Positions 1 to 7,402 of a stretch of 40,826 nucleotides of DNA are shown piece by piece. The notes below the pieces were generated by a model that was not told the DNA's origin, searched no databases, and saw only the letters and a program-made list of their open reading frames with translations. This DNA comes from Halobacterium sp. KA-4 (GTDB taxonomy: Archaea; Halobacteriota; Halobacteria; Halobacteriales; Halobacteriaceae): the NCBI RefSeq assembly GCF_021028995.1, contig NZ_JAJJZG010000023.1, forward strand, positions 1 to 40,826, read 5' to 3'. Each line of letters starts with the position of its first letter. Positions within the stretch are counted from its first letter, which is position 1. Both the position numbers and the translations under genes were made by a program.

Positions 1-2
1 TG

Positions 3-119
3 CTGGCGACGTGGCGCCAGCAGGGACGCAATCCATACGAAGAGCTTCGTCGAGTCGTCAGCAACAATGATATGATCTCACGGGCTCACACTGTGCCGAC
101 TGTCGAGACCTCGGGGTAA
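3..119 (+). pseudogene. C-terminal tail of a protein, possibly an IS66-type transposase
   Basis: An open frame enters from the left edge and stops at a TAA at 117-119, giving 38 residues that include TWRQQGRNPYEELRRV. The Trp-Arg-x-Gln-Gly-x-x-Pro-Tyr-Glu-Glu-Leu pattern resembles the extreme C terminus of IS66-like transposases, but this is recalled and unverified. The first 22 bases form an 8-bp inverted repeat (TGCTGGCG / CGCCAGCA, 6-nt loop), probably by chance within the coding sequence. No start is in the window, so whether the gene is intact cannot be judged. Confidence 0.3.
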
Positions 120-133
120 ACACGTACCGAAAA

Positions 134-141
134 CGTATACG
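134..141. promoter_or_regulatory. CGTATACG octamer site, copy 1
   Basis: A palindromic octamer CGTATACG sits just downstream of the small gene of the ParA pair. The same octamer recurs at 1397-1404, 4435-4442 and 5167-5174, and I saw it nowhere else in the window. It is probably part of a partition or operator site, inferred only from repetition and position next to parA. Confidence 0.45.
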
Positions 142-146
142 GGTGG

Positions 147-536
147 TTAGAACTGTTCAGACGCGTGACGGCCGTACGCGTCTCGCGCTGTCTCAAGTAA
201 GTCCGGAGCTGCCTCCTGGAGTCCGAGACGAACAGCGAGTCGCAGGACTTCGCTACGGTCTATCGCATCAGGTGCCGCTTCACGGTCAAGTGCTTCCTGC
301 AGGTCCGTCCCAACCTCCTCGAGTTCTCCTGTCTCCTCGAGGGCACGGACGAGCGCGGTGAGGCGGGCGTCACGGACGGAGAGTGTCTTCGATGTTTCGC
401 CGGCTTCGACGGCGGCCAGCAGCGTGACCATCGCGTCTTCGAGGTCCGTCGACTCGTCGCTTGGTGTGGCTTCTTGAGCGCGGGTGCCGACGTCGGTTTG
501 CTGGCGCAACTGCTCGAGTTCGTCGTCGTCGGTCAT
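147..536 (-). CDS. Small acidic ParA-partner protein
   Basis: This 129-aa acidic protein overlaps the end of parA by 4 nt (ATGA), so the two are translationally coupled. It has an N-terminal Glu/Gln/Asp-rich stretch and then predicted amphipathic helices, with repeated Ala-Leu-Glu segments and the phrase SEVLRLAVRLGLQEAAPDLLETARDAYG. There is no membrane segment or obvious catalytic motif. A small gene directly after parA usually encodes the centromere-binding or adaptor partner of the ATPase, and I infer that role here. I do not recognise the family itself. Alternatives are a helical regulator of unknown target. Confidence 0.75.
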   Translation of the reverse strand: MTDDDELEQLRQQTDVGTRAQEATPSDESTDLEDAMVTLLAAVEAGETSKTLSVRDARLTALVRALEETGELEEVGTDLQEALDREAAPDAIDRSEVLRLAVRLGLQEAAPDLLETARDAYGRHASEQF

Positions 537-1381
537 TGGTTCCCACCCAGTCGTTCGACGAGGGTCTCTGCGTTGGCCTGGTACGCCTCGATGGCTCGCT
601 TGGCTGTCTTTGACGGACGCTCCAGCGTGAAGAGCGTCCCGCCGTTCATCTGGGCGTTCTGCACGTCTTGCGAGCTGGGGACTTGCGTCGGGGCGAGCGC
701 CTTCGGATACTCTTCCTCGAACTCTTCGAGGTACGCTTGCCCTGCTTTCGTTCGTTCATCGACCTCGTTCAGTAATACCATCACGAGTTCGATGTCGACG
801 TCTTGTTCCTCGCGGATGGTTTTCAGGTCTCGACGTAGTTGCGCGGCCTGTCCGGCTTCGAATGGTCCCGGGCGGACTGGTGCAACGACGTGTTTTGCGG
901 CCCAGAGGCCGTTGTATGCGATGTTCGATGTGGAGCCGGGGAGGTCGAGGAGGATGACGTCGTAGTCATCTTCGACGTAGCCGGTGAGGAACTCGTCGAG
1001 GCGGCTGTATCGTTCAGCGGCCTCGTCGATGTTTCCGAGTGTAGCGTCGAGGCCATCGAGGCTTTCGTGTGCGGGGATGAGGTCGGGACCTTCACCGGTC
1101 GGGATGATGAGATCGTCGACGGCCGTGGGGAGTTTCTCGGAGATGGTCTCCCATTCGTCCTGGAAAACTGTGGTGATGTTTGGCCAGCGGTCGTCGTCGG
1201 CTTGGACGTCCTCCCAGAGGCCGAAGTGTTTCGCGAGGTCGCCTTGTTTGCCGGCGAGGTCGAGGAGGAGGACATCGTAGCCGTGGCGGTCGAGAGCGAC
1301 GCCCAGATGGGCGGTTGCGGTGGTCTTTCCGACGCCGCCCTTGTCCAAGAATGTAGCTGCTCTTAGCGCTGACCCTGGCAT
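533..1381 (-). CDS. parA: ParA family partition ATPase
   Basis: This 282-aa protein is a deviant-Walker ATPase of the ParA/MinD/Soj group. The Walker A motif DKGGVGKTT lies at residues 13-21 with the signature lysine, a switch-like segment LLLDLAGKQGDLAKHFG follows around residue 40, and Walker B is DVILLDLPG near residue 145. Length is normal for small plasmid ParA proteins without an N-terminal HTH. ParA proteins bind DNA nonspecifically when ATP-bound and move replicon copies with a centromere-binding partner, here presumably the gene overlapping its stop codon. Lacking its own HTH, it is probably autoregulated through the partner or the palindrome 10-29 nt upstream of its start. It is the best evidence that the left end derives from a low-copy replicon. 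Confidence 0.93.
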   Translation of the reverse strand: MPGSALRAATFLDKGGVGKTTATAHLGVALDRHGYDVLLLDLAGKQGDLAKHFGLWEDVQADDDRWPNITTVFQDEWETISEKLPTAVDDLIIPTGEGPDLIPAHESLDGLDATLGNIDEAAERYSRLDEFLTGYVEDDYDVILLDLPGSTSNIAYNGLWAAKHVVAPVRPGPFEAGQAAQLRRDLKTIREEQDVDIELVMVLLNEVDERTKAGQAYLEEFEEEYPKALAPTQVPSSQDVQNAQMNGGTLFTLERPSKTAKRAIEAYQANAETLVERLGGNQ

Positions 1382-1390
1382 ATACGCTTG

Positions 1391-1410
1391 CGTATTCGTA
1401 TACGGATACG
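1391..1410. promoter_or_regulatory. Near-perfect palindrome upstream of parA (operator/centromere candidate)
   Basis: The 20 bases CGTATTCGTA/TACGGATACG form an inverted repeat with a single mismatched pair, 10-29 nt upstream of the parA ATG. A nearly identical perfect palindrome lies at 4429-4448. Its position suits an autoregulatory operator, or a centromere-like site bound by the ParA partner. Binding is inferred. Confidence 0.6.
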
Positions 1411-1581
1411 TAAAGGTTCGTCAGACATAGTGTGTGCCCCAAACTCACGGCGAATGCCCCCTGTGACTGAGTCGACGAGGAATTAAACCGAGGCCCGTGG
1501 ACTTCACTGTCTGCTTGCTCGTTGGTGGTTACACTTCAGCAAGTGCCCTCCTCGACTAACGAGCTTTGTGAGGTGCTGGGG

Positions 1582-2796
1582 TTATGGCCCTGGATTAGCG
1601 ACTCTACAGTCCGGACAGGAATCCATTGAGTGCCACGTATCGCCGCGATGGCAGTGGTGAGAGCAGCGCCGGGGATTCCCCTCCAAGTGCAGTAAACCCC
1701 ATTCCGGGTCTGGGAAATCCCCGAATACGATATACCGTCTTTGCCGCCGTTTCACTAACAGGTTCACTGGACACCTCTGGCACTCCAACAGCTCGCCATC
1801 GTCACGACCATGCCATCGATTATAACCCCACGTGTGGAACGTTGAGCCGCCGCGACACGGCTCAAACGAGCCATGCCGAAGCGCGTCCTCGAAAAGCGTC
1901 AGGCCCGAATATCGCCCCTCACCGTCAACCCAATCCTCGAACGAGATACCGTCCTGGGGAACCGGGACGTAGCTCTCTCGGAGCGTCTCAACATCAAATT
2001 CGGGCGCAAGAACGCCTTCGTAGTCATAGATATACCGCGTAAGCTCATTATCGTACTGTCGGCGGGCGTCACAGTACGCACAAGCCTCATACTCTCTACC
2101 TTGGGGATGCACGTAGGAAGAGACCCGGAACCAGGCGTGCGTATCGTAGTCCTGGTAGTACCAGCAACCACGGTTCGTTTGTTCCCAATCGAAGGTCGAG
2201 CGGCCTGAGGGGTCGAACTCACGGGCGTTGTGATCACGAACCGCGTAGCCAGCAGCGTCTTGATCACGGAACTTCTCGTCGACAACCCTGTAGTCCAGGT
2301 GGTTCTCCCCGAACTCGTCGGCATCCAGCCAGGCGACCGAGTACCCCTTTGAGAGATAGTCATGGGTCGTCCCCTCCACGTCCTTCGTGTGGTGCTTGTA
2401 CTGGATCTCGAGAATCACGCCTCGGCCAAAGATGGGGTTCTCGCCGGTGAAATCGAGGATCGCGTCTGCCCGACGACGATCCGGTGACGTTGGTGTTCGC
2501 CCCACATCAAGCGAGACTTCGGGCTGGCAGCGAGCGTACTGTCCGTCAAATGCGTCAATCAGGGCATCGACAGCGAGTGCGACACAACGGGCATGCGTCT
2601 CGGACTCCCCCAAGACGCCGTTCTGAGCCAGACAGCCATCACTTGTCGAATTTGGTGGATGGTAGAAGTGTTGCGAACGTTCCGGGCCACCGCGCTGGTA
2701 GAGAGAAGCCCCGCAGTCCAAGCATTCGACTGTCTCCCCGTTAGGGACCATCGCTGGGACTACTATACTGTCCTCGTAGCGCGCTCGAAACGGCAC
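1582..2796 (-). CDS. CoiA-like nuclease with zinc-binding motifs
   Basis: This 404-aa protein resembles the competence-protein CoiA family. The N terminus has a zinc-finger-like CLDC at residues 25-28, then HFYHPP and a cysteine at 55, the layout of the CoiA N-terminal domain. The nuclease core follows with RRADAILDF (Asp111) and GVILEIQYKHH (Glu130-x-Gln132), a PD-(D/E)XK variant in which Gln replaces the usual Lys, then YLSKGYSVAWLDADE. The C-terminal half carries more Cys pairs (CAYC, CQRC, CSHHCH, CPDC), suggesting further zinc sites. CoiA-like proteins process or recombine incoming DNA, and in archaeal plasmids their role is unknown. The start chosen is the ATG at 2796; no partner gene is adjacent in the same orientation. 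Confidence 0.75.
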   Translation of the reverse strand: MPFRARYEDSIVVPAMVPNGETVECLDCGASLYQRGGPERSQHFYHPPNSTSDGCLAQNGVLGESETHARCVALAVDALIDAFDGQYARCQPEVSLDVGRTPTSPDRRRADAILDFTGENPIFGRGVILEIQYKHHTKDVEGTTHDYLSKGYSVAWLDADEFGENHLDYRVVDEKFRDQDAAGYAVRDHNAREFDPSGRSTFDWEQTNRGCWYYQDYDTHAWFRVSSYVHPQGREYEACAYCDARRQYDNELTRYIYDYEGVLAPEFDVETLRESYVPVPQDGISFEDWVDGEGRYSGLTLFEDALRHGSFEPCRGGSTFHTWGYNRWHGRDDGELLECQRCPVNLLVKRRQRRYIVFGDFPDPEWGLLHLEGNPRRCSHHCHRGDTWHSMDSCPDCRVANPGP

Positions 2797-2982
2797 TATG
2801 TATCGGGTTTAGCTCAACCCAATTGAAAACTCCGGGAAGTTGATACTGGACGTGAACGCTTGGGTATCCCCGCCAAATTAAGTTTTCTTCAGGGAAATCC
2901 CGCCGGTTACAGTACGTCAAGATGTTACCGTCTGCTTCTGACGAGACCCCCTTGATGGAATCGTCGGCTCACTGCGTGAGAC

Positions 2983-3435
2983 TCAGCAGTCTTCTGGTGG
3001 AACGAGGATAGAATTCGGGGGGAGCGAGTAGACTGCGTATATTTCTTTGAGGTCAAGTGCCTTCGCTACCATCGAACGATGGAGACCATCTGACGTGACG
3101 TAATATTTATCCTCGATTTTCTGAAGACGAGGCGGAGCTGGGACCTCTCTCCTGAATTCACCGTTATGGAACCGCGCCAGATGTGTTTGGATTCTTCCGT
3201 GGTTAAACCGGTTGACGTTCGTTTTAGTGGTCCCTGCAATCTTCGACGGATCGATGAATTCGGTTTGCTCGGGGTAGGGAACGATATCTGACTCAGGATT
3301 GACGTCCGGAATCAGATGGCGAGACGTCCATTCGTCAAGAAACTCAGAGGGGGACGTAATCTTACCTTCTCCAACCTGCTTATGCAACTTTTGAGCCAGC
3401 TCACGTTGACCGTCAGTCAACGAATAGGTCTCCAT
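2983..3435 (-). CDS. ParB/sulfiredoxin-fold domain protein
   Basis: This 150-aa protein has an N-terminal helical segment, then FIDPSKIAGTTKTN and RLQKIEDKYYVTSDGLHRSMVAKALDLKEIYAVY. The pattern DGLHRSMVAKALDL-x-x-I-x-AVY matches the ParB/Srx box II (D/G-G-x-R-R-x-x-A-x-x-x-G-x-x-x-I-x-V) of ParB-like nuclease-fold domains, some of which bind or hydrolyse CTP. No HTH DNA-binding domain follows, so it is not a full chromosome-type ParB. It is a single transcription unit more AT-rich than parA, and so possibly of separate origin. It could be a nuclease, a CTP switch or a regulator. The domain call is moderately firm and the function is unknown. Confidence 0.65.
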   Translation of the reverse strand: METYSLTDGQRELAQKLHKQVGEGKITSPSEFLDEWTSRHLIPDVNPESDIVPYPEQTEFIDPSKIAGTTKTNVNRFNHGRIQTHLARFHNGEFRREVPAPPRLQKIEDKYYVTSDGLHRSMVAKALDLKEIYAVYSLPPNSILVPPEDC

Positions 3436-3619
3436 CGGGGCCTGCTACAGGTCTGAAACCCGTAAAGTGGTTGGGACTGCAATTAGAATTCCGGAGATTA
3501 GCTGATTTTACTTCGGCTTAGTCCGGTACGACTCTGGTCTTTGATTTTCAAGCTATTATCCGGGGCTCATGGTCCGCTGTTCGTATTAGATTATTTGTTG
3601 GGTCGTGCTTGGATTGGGT

Positions 3620-3844
3620 ATGGCAGTAGAACCTGAGGAGTTGGATACGATGCTGCGCGTCCTCCATAAGGGGCACCGAGAGCTGCGAGATCTTGGCGGC
3701 GACCAGCCCGGTGTTAGTTTCGGGAAGCGGCCGATGCGTGACCTCGGCTTGCTGGACGAAGATGGGGTCGCGACGGACCACGAGGTGCTCGTAACTATGT
3801 ACCGCAACGGTCGGACTGTCCTTGATTTCCAACTCGACGCCTGA
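3620..3844 (+). CDS. Small AbrB-like (swapped-hairpin) protein
   Basis: From the ATG at 3620 this is a 74-aa protein. An upstream in-frame start at 3605 is less likely because the added residues (MLGLG) do not fit the family. The segment GVSFGKRPMRDLGLLDEDGVATDHEVLVTMYRNGRTVLDFQL has the Lys-x-x-x-x-x-Leu-Gly-Leu-x-x-Glu-Asp-Gly turn typical of archaeal AbrB/SpoVT-like DNA-binding domains. Such proteins are often antitoxins or transition regulators. The next gene also shows AbrB-like patterns, and the two lie in tandem about 90 nt apart. A role as a small regulator is inferred from the fold resemblance alone. Confidence 0.6.
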   Translation: MAVEPEELDTMLRVLHKGHRELRDLGGDQPGVSFGKRPMRDLGLLDEDGVATDHEVLVTMYRNGRTVLDFQLDA

Positions 3845-3910
3845 ACTGTGGTTCTTCGTCGTCTGTCTGTTCGGTGATGGGTGGAGTCGTATTCTCCGTG
3901 GCGGTTATGG

Positions 3911-3929
3911 GTTAGCAGTGCCTGCTAAC
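3911..3929. promoter_or_regulatory. Perfect inverted repeat just before a start codon
   Basis: GTTAGCAG and CTGCTAAC form a perfect 8-bp inverted repeat with a 3-nt spacer (TGC), ending 3 nt before the ATG at 3933. The location suits an operator for autoregulation by the AbrB-like products, or a 5' mRNA hairpin limiting initiation. I infer an operator; no binding evidence exists. Confidence 0.55.
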
Positions 3930-3932
3930 TAT

Positions 3933-4376
3933 ATGGCGAACTCGATAAAGCGGCCTGCTGATGGGTTGGCACTCCAGATTACGCGACCAGCCAGACAAGC
4001 CGGCCTCGTCGAGGAAGACAGTGAAGGGACCGCCACGTATCTCGCAACGGTTCGCGTTCACGCCGTCGACGGTCTACTGATTATCGTCGACGTTGACGAG
4101 CTCACTGACGAGGAGGAGGCGGACATCGTCGCGACCGCGATCCAAGATACGGGGTCGGTGTACACGTCGGTCGAGGTGTCTGTCGGGATTTCGGGGAATG
4201 GGTACCAAGTGCAGGTGTCGAATGCGCCGGATGCAGGGCTCCGAGAGGGGGATACGCCGTCCGTGACGATTGCACCGGGTGTGATTTTGCTTGGGAACGA
4301 GCAAGCTGGTAATGGGTCGCCGCAGCGGTTGGCTGCGGATCTCGCGACGATTCGACGAGACCAACTGCCGAGATAA
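3933..4376 (+). CDS. AbrB-like two-part protein
   Basis: This 147-aa protein starts at the ATG at 3933; a longer frame from 3822 would read through the upstream inverted repeat and overlap the previous gene. The N-terminal part DGLALQITRPARQAGLVEEDSEG resembles the strand-turn-strand of AbrB/SpoVT domains. A middle strand-rich stretch (LLIIVDVDELTDEEEADIVATAI) follows, then a second possible AbrB-like half, VEVSVGISGNGYQVQVSNAPDAGLREGDTPSVTIAPGVILLG. It may be an autoregulated transcription factor acting at the adjacent palindrome. Partner and target are unknown, and the fold call rests on pattern resemblance. Confidence 0.6.
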   Translation: MANSIKRPADGLALQITRPARQAGLVEEDSEGTATYLATVRVHAVDGLLIIVDVDELTDEEEADIVATAIQDTGSVYTSVEVSVGISGNGYQVQVSNAPDAGLREGDTPSVTIAPGVILLGNEQAGNGSPQRLAADLATIRRDQLPR

Positions 4377-4428
4377 GTTCTGGCTTGGGAGTGGTAGTAT
4401 GACGCGCCTGCTTCTCCATATGCGCTTA

Positions 4429-4448
4429 CGTATCCGTATACGGATACG
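4429..4448. promoter_or_regulatory. Perfect 20-bp palindrome (partition/operator site, copy 3)
   Basis: CGTATCCGTA/TACGGATACG is a perfect 20-bp palindrome containing the octamer CGTATACG at its centre. It matches the parA-upstream site at 19 of 20 bases, and the similarity extends into flanking GCTTA and AAA on either side. It lies between the AbrB-like gene and the gene starting at 4535, so it could be an operator for that gene, a centromere site, or both. Confidence 0.65.
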
Positions 4449-4534
4449 CAAACGCCTTTGAATGAACTCGGTTTCCTTGGCGTCTGACTATCGAGTGCCC
4501 CTGATACTTTTCGTGCTACCCTATTTTCGTTCAG

Positions 4535-5071
4535 ATGATGACCGCGTCTCCGAATCGGAGTCATCGAATCCGGGACGAGGTAGACGAAGTCTACACGTTC
4601 CCGATCAAGCACGACCACCTTGGGTACGATATCGAGAATGCAACCGTCCTGGTTAACCGACGTGAGGACGGCACAGCGACGGTTCTCCTGACTGACCCAC
4701 CGGGGAGACAGGGGTATTATCTGAATTATTCTGACCCGCCGGAGGAACCGGCGCGCGAGGCGCTCCACCAACTGGCGGAGGACCTGGTCGAACGCGCGGA
4801 GACACTACTCGAAGAGTACGACCCACAGCTGAGCCGCTGGAAGGCAAATAGCGGGAATCGCTCGCTGCGAGATATTTATGTGCAAGTCGACGTCGACGAG
4901 ATTGAGGATGTGATTCTGAAGATGTACCAGCTTCTCGTTGAGTTCAAACCACGATACCTCGAGCATCTTGAGGAGTACGAGCCGGCGGAAGTCGTCTCCC
5001 CAACGAATACCCTCCACGAGAAGGTCGACGACATCACTGGCGGTGTCCACCCAGGCACCCTGCAGGAGTAA
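4535..5071 (+). CDS. Conserved-looking hypothetical acidic protein
   Basis: This 178-aa acidic protein is not recognised. An N-terminal strand-rich part (VYTFPIKHDHLGYDIENATVLVNRREDGTATVLLT) is followed by two helical segments: EPAREALHQLAEDLVERAETLLEEYDPQL, and VDVDEIEDVILKMYQLLVEFKPRYLEHLEEYEP. There are no cysteine pairs, signal peptide or membrane segments. It is flanked by CGTATACG sites at 4435 and 5167, so it may belong to the partition or copy-control cluster at the left end. Starts at 4535 or at the next codon (ATG-ATG) are equivalent. Base composition and acidity fit a real haloarchaeal gene. Confidence 0.65.
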   Translation: MMTASPNRSHRIRDEVDEVYTFPIKHDHLGYDIENATVLVNRREDGTATVLLTDPPGRQGYYLNYSDPPEEPAREALHQLAEDLVERAETLLEEYDPQLSRWKANSGNRSLRDIYVQVDVDEIEDVILKMYQLLVEFKPRYLEHLEEYEPAEVVSPTNTLHEKVDDITGGVHPGTLQE

Positions 5072-5165
5072 CACCGACAACGGTTAGAAGACAACTCTAA
5101 CATTCTTCGTCCTACCACCTGAATACCGATGATTGGAATTTACGGCCTGAAAACGCTAACACAGA

Positions 5166-5199
5166 GCGTATACGAAAACACATCCGAATACGTATGCGC
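5166..5199. promoter_or_regulatory. CGTATACG site with split palindrome, copy 4
   Basis: GCGTATACG at 5166-5174 and CGTATGCGC at 5191-5199 form an inverted repeat matching at 8 of 9 positions across a 16-nt spacer. The left arm contains the CGTATACG octamer shared with three other sites in the first 5.2 kb. It lies in the intergenic region between a plus-strand gene and a minus-strand gene that end towards each other, so a promoter role is unlikely and a structural, centromere-like role is more plausible. Confidence 0.45.
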
Positions 5200-5254
5200 A
5201 AAGTCTGACGAAACCGCTAATCTGCCACACATTGGGGGAGATCTATTAACTGAT

Positions 5255-6112
5255 TTAAACGGGTACACGCATCCACGCACTATCAATACGATGACGCCGC
5301 TTCTGGAATTCAGTAAAGAATTCGCTGAAGACATCTTCTAATCTGCTGGCAATCGCAGGTGTCTGTTGCCGCGTTCTATGTGGTTCCAAAACCATTGCTG
5401 CAAAGGCATCCGCAGCGTACTCGGAGTTCTTCTTTCGATAGTTCTTCACTCCGGGCGTCTCCCGATCCGTGATTTCACCACGGATTCGGACTGACAGAGT
5501 GCGTGCTTCATTATACTGTGTCTGAGTTTCAAAGAGGCACTCGTCTCCGATCTCCGTTTCCGAGTAAAAGTGTCTGTGTAACTTGATGTGGTTATCTGCG
5601 TGATGCCCGATTTCGTGGGCGAGCGTGGCTGCAAACCTCCACCCAGGAAAATCAGCGGTGTCGGTCCCGATCTCAATCGTTGTTGGCTCGGTCCAATAGC
5701 GGCCGCGAACGGCCGGATCCTCGAATGACACATCACGCGTAAACTCGGATAAGCTAAACACGGACCGAGCGACCTCAAGAGCTGCTTCGGCCCGCTTTCG
5801 GCGAATCACTCTCGGGACCGTATCCACGCCCGGGAAGTCGTAGGAGGACATATTCTGAACCCACTGGTCAAGGTTTCGGGTAATCGGGTCTACTCGAAGC
5901 TCATCTGCTCGAAGAGCAACCGGCTGCCGTTCCTGATGGAGCCGCTGCGCTTCCTTGAACTTCTGTGGCTCCGAACCAGTCGGTGGCACTCGCAGCGTAA
6001 ACGGCGACTCTATTGACCCGAGTCGTTCAAACCCGTCATCCAATGCCTCAATGAGATCATCCTCAAATTTGTCGGATGTTGACTCACGGAGATCGTCCTC
6101 TCGCACGTTCAA
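5255..6112 (-). CDS. HEXXH zinc metallopeptidase (ImmA/IrrE-like by context)
   Basis: This 285-aa protein has the zincin motif HEIGH at residues 166-170 (two zinc His and the catalytic Glu), preceded by WRFAATLA and followed about 60 residues later by NSEYAADAFAAMVLEP, which offers the third ligand in a Glu-containing helix. The N terminus is helical and Arg-rich without a signal peptide, suggesting a cytoplasmic enzyme. It lies 39 nt downstream of a sigma-region-4-like regulator in the same direction. In ImmR/ImmA-type pairs a cytoplasmic protease cleaves a mobile-element repressor, and that may be the job here. Only the protease motif is seen; the pairing is inference. Confidence 0.75.
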   Translation of the reverse strand: MNVREDDLRESTSDKFEDDLIEALDDGFERLGSIESPFTLRVPPTGSEPQKFKEAQRLHQERQPVALRADELRVDPITRNLDQWVQNMSSYDFPGVDTVPRVIRRKRAEAALEVARSVFSLSEFTRDVSFEDPAVRGRYWTEPTTIEIGTDTADFPGWRFAATLAHEIGHHADNHIKLHRHFYSETEIGDECLFETQTQYNEARTLSVRIRGEITDRETPGVKNYRKKNSEYAADAFAAMVLEPHRTRQQTPAIASRLEDVFSEFFTEFQKRRHRIDSAWMRVPV

Positions 6113-6151
6113 TACGCGGTGTTCACGACACCCGTCAAAAACCCCAGCGGT

Positions 6152-6715
6152 TCAGTAGTCGTCTTGGAGTGCCGTGAGGTTCTGCGTCAGTAATGCAGCC
6201 CGTTCGACTTTTTCTCGGCCTGCTCGGAGTTGTGTATCGACTGTACTGGGGGTTGACCCCAAGATAGTTGCCGTATTTTGGCGAGAGATGTCGAGGAAAT
6301 CGCGGAGGATGTATGCTTGGGCTTGACCTTTTGGCATCGCTTCTGCGTCAGCCAGTCGCTTCGCGATGAGCAGTCCAAACGCCTGGTCTGAGAGCGTGTA
6401 TTCGACGTTGTGGGCCGTTGCAGTGTCGACGAACTGTTCGATGTGCTCGTCAAGCTCTTCAGCGTCTGGGGCTTCGAGGAACGAGTCTTCGGTGAACTTC
6501 TCACCGTGGACGCTGCCCAGCATTACCGATTTCCGGAGGGGGCTGTAGTAGGCGCTCTTGGCAGCGTATTCTCCGATGTAGATGAGTCGGGGGGCAGGTT
6601 CGTCGTCATCATCCCGGTCGCGTTGCTCGGCTGGCTGAATGATAGGGGGATTGCCGTGGTCTTTGGTATGAGGGACCGATGGGATGATATCGGCCGGGGA
6701 TGATTTGACGCTCAT
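6152..6715 (-). CDS. Sigma-70 region-4-like HTH regulator
   Basis: From the ATG at 6715 (MSVKSSPADI) this is a 187-aa protein; an open frame extends upstream to 6796, but those codons are Cys/Trp-rich and cross a palindrome. After a disordered acidic N terminus (EQRDRDDDDEPAPRL) comes a helical centre. The C-terminal segment GQAQAYILRDFLDISRQNTATILGSTPSTVDTQLRAGREKVERA looks like a sigma-70 region-4-type helix-turn-helix, with a recognition helix around STPSTVDTQLRAGREKV. Archaea lack bacterial sigma factors, so this is probably a DNA-binding regulator. It probably shares an operon with the HEXXH protease downstream and may control itself through the palindrome at 6726-6747. Confidence 0.7.
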   Translation of the reverse strand: MSVKSSPADIIPSVPHTKDHGNPPIIQPAEQRDRDDDDEPAPRLIYIGEYAAKSAYYSPLRKSVMLGSVHGEKFTEDSFLEAPDAEELDEHIEQFVDTATAHNVEYTLSDQAFGLLIAKRLADAEAMPKGQAQAYILRDFLDISRQNTATILGSTPSTVDTQLRAGREKVERAALLTQNLTALQDDY

Positions 6716-6725
6716 TGAACCTCTG

Positions 6726-6747
6726 GTTACTACTATACAGTAGCAAC
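6726..6747. promoter_or_regulatory. Imperfect 22-bp palindrome upstream of HTH regulator
   Basis: GTTACTACTAT and ACAGTAGCAAC form a dyad matching in 9 of 11 pairs, 11-32 nt upstream of the regulator ATG at 6715. A TATA-like core (ACTATAC) lies at its centre, so a protein bound here would block the promoter. This is an operator candidate for autoregulation by the HTH protein. Confidence 0.5.
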
Positions 6748-6991
6748 ACAAATAGATTCGTGTTCTACTCCCCCCAGACCACAAGCAAGAAACCAACCCC
6801 CAGAGCGTGTCATAGAAGAGTTCTCATGATTTGCTGAATCAGCTCTAACGGATTTGGTTCTCCGGTTTTGCGCTGACCGCTGCAATACTAAACCATCAAC
6901 TAGCGTTTCTCTTGACGCACCAAAACTGACTCAACTCGCATTCGAATATTAGATTCTGAAGGACATTGCGAGTTCAGTAGAGACAGATATC

Positions 6992-7153
6992 ATGGAGGTC
7001 TTCCGGCGGACCTCTGATGATGTGTTGACGACCGTACAGCTAGCTGACGCTACAGACCGCCCCAAATCTAGCATCAGCCGCGCTCTATTACGTTTAGTTG
7101 AAAAGAACAAACTTCACCGAGTCCAGGCTGGTGTCTACCAACAGGTGGAGTAG
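6992..7153 (+). CDS. Small winged-helix fragment or mini-regulator
   Basis: An ATG at 6992 opens a 53-aa frame whose sequence DVLTTVQLADATDRPKSSISRALLRLVEKNKLHRVQAGVYQQVE has the helix-turn-helix-wing layout of MarR/IclR/TrmB-type DNA-binding domains. It ends at a TAG, after which the same frame continues with coding-like sequence (RSKYIHKYLNDYNAKQTNLLLKIEQYS). It may therefore be a nonsense-broken gene rather than a natural mini-protein. The frame is open a further 13 codons upstream, but without an ATG. No neighbour shares its direction. Confidence 0.4.
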   Translation: MEVFRRTSDDVLTTVQLADATDRPKSSISRALLRLVEKNKLHRVQAGVYQQVE

Positions 7154-7240
7154 AGGAGCAAGTACATCCACAAATACCTCAACGACTACAACGCCAAGCA
7201 AACTAACCTCCTCCTGAAGATCGAGCAATATTCCCTCCAT

Positions 7241-7263
7241 TCTCTCCCCCTATGGGGGAGAGA
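7241..7263. terminator. Strong perfect hairpin
   Basis: TCTCTCCCCC and GGGGGAGAGA form a perfect 10-bp stem around a TAT loop. No T-run follows, so it is not a classic intrinsic terminator, and archaeal termination usually relies on T-tracts. It could be an mRNA-end hairpin for the small plus-strand frame upstream, or a remnant of a mobile-element end. Confidence 0.4.
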
Positions 7264-7356
7264 ACACAGGCAACATCTTCTCACCATGGAGAACCCAGAA
7301 CACATGACTACTCTAGCTAGTTAACTATCTGCTGGTAGATCGCTTCTGTGCGGCGA

Positions 7357-7378
7357 TTTCGCCCAGAACTAGGCGAAA
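7357..7378. repeat. Short hairpin downstream of truncated gene
   Basis: TTTCGCC and GGCGAAA form a perfect 7-bp stem with an 8-nt loop, 25 nt beyond the stop codon of the minus-strand gene that ends at 7403. It may act as an RNA 3'-end structure for that gene. There is nothing else to support a role. Confidence 0.3.
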
Positions 7379-7402
7379 GAGACCGTTGGTGGTTGTAGTC
7401 TT

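Noticed and set aside
4058-4771. 237-codon minus-strand frame
   Set aside because: Shadow of two acidic plus-strand genes; its sequence includes translation of the palindromic site and is basic.
5129-5341. 70-codon plus-strand frame
   Set aside because: It consists largely of the repeat-site region and overlaps the protease gene antisense; composition is not acidic and no homologous pattern is seen.
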